From NCBI GenBank assembly GCA_943704415.1, contig CALSCO010002248.1, positions 1 through 10,225 of the forward strand: 10,225 nt of DNA. Direction: 5' to 3'. The notes under the pieces are model-generated. The model ran no database searches and was not told the DNA's origin. It saw only the letters and a list, made by a program, of their open reading frames with translations. Source of the stretch: Parvularia atlantis (lineage: Eukaryota; Opisthokonta; Rotosphaerida). A program made the position numbers and the translations under genes. This document shows positions 7,430-10,225 of this stretch, one piece after another (the first letter of the stretch is position 1; each line of letters opens with the position of its first letter).

Positions 7430-8753
7430 TCACGAGGCGCTCTTGTGCGACTTGGACATGAGCCGCTGCACCTGCTCGAGGCTGATCGAGTCTGTCTCGA
7501 CCGAGATCTGCTGCTGAGCCTGCGGCGCCGGCGCGGCCAGCGCCATGTCGAGGTCCATGAAGGTTGCGGCCTCGCTCGGTGCGGCCATCCTGCGCATCAT
7601 CGGGGCCGACCGCATTGCGTGCGGCTCCGGGGCTGCCGCCGACCGCATCATCGTCTTGGGCGCCATGGCCATCATCGGCACGGGCGCGTGCGCCGGGTGC
7701 CCCGGGGCCGAGTCGCGCAGACGCGACTGCGAGGCGACCGTCATCGACGCCATGGCCGACTGGAGCGACGGCGCCGACTTGAGCGCGGCGAGGTTCTTGG
7801 CGTCGACGTCGAGCAGCTGCGGCCGGGCGTCCGTCAGCACACGTCGCCTCCGCGGCGCTGAGCGCGCACCTGGTACATGTCGTCCGTCTTAACGTGAGTC
7901 GTACGCACGGACGAGGCCCACTTGCTGTGAATGGCCTTGGCGATGTCCTCCTCCTTGTCGACGCCGCGCTTGCGCAGCTCGTCGGCCTCGCGCTCAGCGT
8001 CGGCCACGAGGCGCTCGAGCTGCATCTGCTCCTGTGCGCCGCCGATGATCGCGGGCGGGAGCAGTTCGGCGCTGGTGAGGGGCAGGAGCGAGCCGCCGGT
8101 GATGTCGGCGATCGAGCGGAAGAAGTCGATCGCAAACTTGTACGATGACGAGACGCTCGGCTCGCACGCGACGACGAAGATGGAGATGCCGTGCTGGTGC
8201 ATAGCGCGCGCGATTTGCAGCGGGTCGTGCCCGTCCGGGTCGCCGTTCGGGAAGCCGTCGCCGCTCTCGCCCAGGCCGTGCGGCGGCGCGTCGGCGATGA
8301 TGACGGCGACCTTGGTCGCGTTGGGGCGCCAGGGCATGTCGCGCGCGACGCGCATCGCCGCCGTCACAGCCTCGGGCCCGTCCCCGCCGCCGGTCGCGCT
8401 GATCTTGCTCAGGTACGTCGTCATCTCGTCCACATCGCCCGTGAAGGCGTACGTCTGCGTCACGAACGTGCTTTCCTGCGGCGGGTGGTCGCGGTACGCC
8501 ACGAGCGCGAAGCGGACGTCGGCGTGCTCGGCCTGCTTGATCTTCTCGACGATGTTGTGAATGCTGCGCGTGGCCGAGGCGATGTACGAGCCCTGCGACA
8601 CGTCACGTCAGCGATTGGCAAGAGCTCAGAGCGGCGACGCAGATGGCGAGGGCGCACCATCGAGCCCGTCGCGTCGAGCAGGAAGCACAGGTCGAGCTCG
8701 GCGCCCTTGGCGGGGCCGGCGTAGGCGGGCTTCGCGGCGTGTGTCTCCGTCAT
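7430..8753 (-). CDS. vWA-domain protein with Met-rich C-terminal tail
   Basis: Exons on the minus strand, complement(7430..7816, 7870..8592, 8658..8753), give 401 residues. A von Willebrand factor A domain spans about residues 20-220. The metal-ion (MIDAS) motif D27-A-T29-G-S31 (LLDATGSM) is completed by splicing to GSYIASA. Further family blocks are ADVRFALVAYRDHPPQE, TGGGDGPEAV, IIADAPPHGLG and GDGFPNGDPDGHDP. These match a widespread eukaryotic group of stand-alone vWA proteins, including the vWA part of Dictyostelium VwkA. No alpha-kinase domain is present here, so a kinase function should not be assumed. A helical segment (LERLVADAEREADELRKRG) follows, then an Ala/Met-rich low-complexity tail. 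Both introns have GTGCGC donors and CTGAC branch motifs. ATG 8753 is the first in frame before the domain, behind a pyrimidine-rich leader. The partner and process are unknown. Confidence 0.87.
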
Positions 8754-8954
8754 GCTGGCTGGCTGCTGGCTGGCTGCTCGGGGAGGCAGGGGAAGTGGGC
8801 AAAAGTGCGTCGACGTGGCAACTTGAAGGCCGCACACGCACACACCCCTTTTTGATCGCGTGGCGGCGTGTCACGGTGCCCACGCGTGCATTGCGATGGT
8901 CGGCGGCCGGTGAACACAACACAGAATAAATGACAGGGGTGCGGCATACGTCGC
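8754..8954 (-). promoter_or_regulatory. Spacer: 3' end of Ser-rich gene and promoter of vWA gene
   Basis: About 200 bases lie between two minus-strand genes. Next to the vWA start the minus strand is pyrimidine-rich, with CAGCCAGC direct repeats around 8757-8775. An AT-rich patch at 8917-8935 reads TTTATTCTGTG on the minus strand and AATAAA on the plus strand (8925-8930). No plus-strand gene ends here, so the AATAAA has no obvious use. The patch may instead lie in the terminator of the Ser-rich gene. Promoter role inferred from position. Confidence 0.4.
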
Positions 8955-9980
8955 TCAGGCGCGCGCGCCGCTGCGGCCGCGCACAAAGAGCAGCGTCTGC
9001 ATGTGCAGCAGCTCGGTGCTGTCCGGGCACACGGCGTTGCGGCGCGCGCGCGGGTCTGTCGGCGTCGCGGCCGTCGGCGAGCTCGCGACGGCGATGCCGG
9101 CGGCGCTGACGCCGAGTGACACGGCGTTGCGCCGCATCCGGTGCCGAGAGCTCGTCCGCACCCGCTCCTCGTCAGCCTCGTCGAGCATGTCGCTGCTGCC
9201 TGCGGTCTGGTGCTTGTGCGGGCGCGCGAGCTCGTCCGCGGACCACTCGCGCGAGACGGCCGCGGCGAGGCTCGGGTTGGCGCACTGGTGCGCGCGCGTC
9301 GCCTCAGCGTCCGCGTCGTCCACGTCCTCGGGCAGCGAGTCCATCGCGCGCCACGGGCTCGCGAGCAGCTCGTAGCGCGGCGAGGGCGAGACGCTGCGGC
9401 TGAGCCCAAACAGCGCACTGCTGCTCCCGCTGCTGCTCACGCTCGACACGCTCGTCCGTCGCATGGCTTGCGCCTGCGCCTGCATCTGTGCTGCGGCGAG
9501 GGCGGCCGGCGCGGGCGGGCCGGCGAGGCTGTGGTTGCGGCGGTGGCGCGTGGGCGTGGGGAGGGTCGCGCTGCGCGGCGGGCCCACGTGCGTCGCGGCC
9601 GCGGTCGTCAGCATCGCCACCGACGCGATGACGGGCGAGCCGATGCGCGGCAGGGGCGTCTCGCCGGGCGCGAGCGAGTGGCGCCGGCGCTCGGCCTGCG
9701 CGGTGAGGCGCACGAGGGCCGGCGGCGGCGAGTCGAAGCAGACGGCGTTGCGGCGCTGGCGCAGGCGCTGGCCCGTCTGCTGCTGCTGCTGCTGCTGCTG
9801 CCACGGGTGCTGCTGCGCCAGCACGGCCAGGTGGTCCTCGCTCGCGCTCACGCCGAGCAGATGCCGCGCCGCCACGAGGTCGCCGGCGGAGGCGCCGGTC
9901 GACGACGCGCCGGCCGCGCTGAGGGGCGAGAGCGAGCGGGCGGGCACGCCGCGCAGCGGGTTGAACCAGTTGACGGGCAT
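8955..9980 (-). CDS. Hypothetical Ser/Ala/Arg-rich protein with RRNAV repeats and polyQ
   Basis: A single open exon gives 341 residues from MPVNWFNPLRG to a TGA at 8955-8957. I do not recognise a family, and no domain, signal peptide or membrane helix is visible. It is mostly low complexity and likely disordered. Notable parts are Q8 at residues 61-68, coded by a pure CTG/CAG repeat, and RRNAV at residues 76-80, 283-287 and 313-317. The related basic Ser motifs RRRHSL (98-103), RRNHSL (147-152) and RRTSV (174-178) resemble basophilic-kinase (RRxS) or 14-3-3 sites, and SVSPSPR sits near residue 196. A pyrimidine tract ending in CAG 11 bases upstream of the ATG (acceptor at 9992-9993) suggests a leader intron or an upstream coding exon, so the N-terminus is uncertain. 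The long frame in GC-rich DNA is weaker evidence than a domain match. Confidence 0.6.
   Translation of the reverse strand: MPVNWFNPLRGVPARSLSPLSAAGASSTGASAGDLVAARHLLGVSASEDHLAVLAQQHPWQQQQQQQQTGQRLRQRRNAVCFDSPPPALVRLTAQAERRRHSLAPGETPLPRIGSPVIASVAMLTTAAATHVGPPRSATLPTPTRHRRNHSLAGPPAPAALAAAQMQAQAQAMRRTSVSSVSSSGSSSALFGLSRSVSPSPRYELLASPWRAMDSLPEDVDDADAEATRAHQCANPSLAAAVSREWSADELARPHKHQTAGSSDMLDEADEERVRTSSRHRMRRNAVSLGVSAAGIAVASSPTAATPTDPRARRNAVCPDSTELLHMQTLLFVRGRSGARA
9777..9800 (-). repeat. (CTG)8 trinucleotide repeat encoding polyglutamine
   Basis: Eight pure CTG units on the plus strand, CAG on the coding minus strand, encode glutamines 61-68 of the Ser-rich protein. The run is uninterrupted, and further CAG/CTG triplets flank it (9810-9815). 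This is a candidate length-polymorphic site. Confidence 0.95.
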
Positions 9981-10131
9981 GGCGCGCTGGACTGAGAGAG
10001 AGAAGTGGGCGTGTGGACGCTGGAGTGTCGGACGCAAAAAAAAAAAAAAATTTAAACAAGAAATCGCCGCCGATGCCACGTCATCGTTTCGGCCATGCTG
10101 AGTTCCGCCTAGACCGAGTTGGCGTTCATCC
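9981..10131. promoter_or_regulatory. Divergent promoter region with poly(dA:dT) tract
   Basis: This 151-base spacer separates the start codons of two divergent genes. It contains A15 at 10036-10050 followed by TTTAAAC, the only long homopolymer in the window. Poly(dA:dT) tracts in eukaryotic promoters exclude nucleosomes, and TTTAAA could act as a TATA-like element in either direction. On the minus side a CTTCTCTCTCTCAG motif next to the Ser-rich start looks like a 3' splice site. Bidirectional promoter function is inferred. Confidence 0.5.
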
Positions 10132-10225
10132 ATGGCCGCGCCGACGAAGCCGCGCTGCAACGCGTCGGTGCGCTGCGACGAGGCGGGCACGATGCAGTGG
10201 TGCGCGGCGCGCACTGCCCGCTTCG
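10132..10225 (+). CDS. 5' end of a divergent Cys-containing protein, 3' partial
   Basis: ATG 10132 has a good start context (ATCCATGGCC), follows an in-frame TGA at 10099, and stays open to the window edge for 31 codons. The peptide begins MAAPTKPRCNASVRC and continues with CDEAGTMQWC, so Cys9, Cys15 and Cys24 are spaced like the start of a small zinc-binding module such as a B-box. That assignment is tentative, because the remaining ligands would lie beyond the window. The antisense frame over the same bases is also open and could be an upstream exon of the Ser-rich gene. The two readings compete. Confidence 0.4.
   Translation, partial: MAAPTKPRCNASVRCDEAGTMQWCAARTARF

Noticed and set aside
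7931-8560. Plus-strand open frame opposite the vWA domain
   Set aside because: The minus strand carries a clear, conserved vWA domain with intact metal-site motifs; this frame is its shadow.
8925-8930. AATAAA polyadenylation signal on the plus strand
   Set aside because: Both neighbouring genes are on the minus strand, so there is no plus-strand gene to terminate here.
9141-9995. Long plus-strand frame (284 codons) opposite the Ser-rich gene
   Set aside because: It is Arg/Ala/Leu-rich with no domain, as expected for an antisense shadow in GC-rich DNA, and has no supported start.
1-10225. Mobile element, CRISPR array, toxin or viral segment
   Set aside because: No transposase, reverse transcriptase, capsid, repeat-spacer pattern or terminal repeats were seen on either strand.

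Overview
The window looks like nuclear DNA from a GC-rich, compact, single-celled eukaryote. Every recognisable protein is broken by short introns (about 48-120 nt). The families are eukaryotic, and several belong to the endomembrane system: a PA-TM-RING ubiquitin ligase, a NUDT17-like Nudix hydrolase, a progestin/adipoQ receptor (PAQR), an L-type cargo lectin and a vWA-domain protein. No ribosome-binding sites or operon layout were seen. I cannot name the lineage. Short introns, tight spacing and strong GC3 bias would suit a GC-rich chytrid-like fungus, an amoebozoan or another free-living protist.

Layout from left to right. 1-1547 (+): 3' part of a PA-TM-RING E3 ligase gene. 1620-2697 (+): a NUDT17-like hydrolase in four exons, starting 72 bases after the previous stop. 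2698-4602: about 1.9 kb with no convincing gene, holding small AT-rich islands that stand out from the GC-rich surroundings. 4603-5936 (+): a PAQR seven-helix membrane protein in five or six exons. 5992-7334 (+): an L-type lectin of the VIP36/ERGIC-53 family with signal peptide, lectin domain, one membrane helix and a short basic tail. 7430-8753 (-): a vWA protein in three exons, convergent with the lectin (95 bases between the stops). 8955-9980 (-): a low-complexity Ser/Ala/Arg-rich protein with repeated RRNAV-type motifs and a polyQ run. 10132-10225 (+): the first 31 codons of a divergent Cys-containing gene. It faces the Ser-rich gene across a short spacer with a 15-base poly(A) run.

The genes do not form a pathway. 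Three are predicted membrane proteins (RING ligase, PAQR, lectin), but neighbours in such genomes need not be related in function. I see no mobile element, CRISPR array, tRNA, rRNA or dedicated defence or biosynthetic system.

The most distinctive feature is the splicing signal set. Most inferred donors read GTGCGY rather than GTRAGT. Two or three introns appear to use GC donors. A CTGAC/CTCAC/GTGAC-like branch motif lies upstream of most acceptors. One intron uses a 61-base CT microsatellite as its pyrimidine tract. Exon joins were inferred by hand from reading frame, splice motifs and remembered family alignments, with no transcript data.
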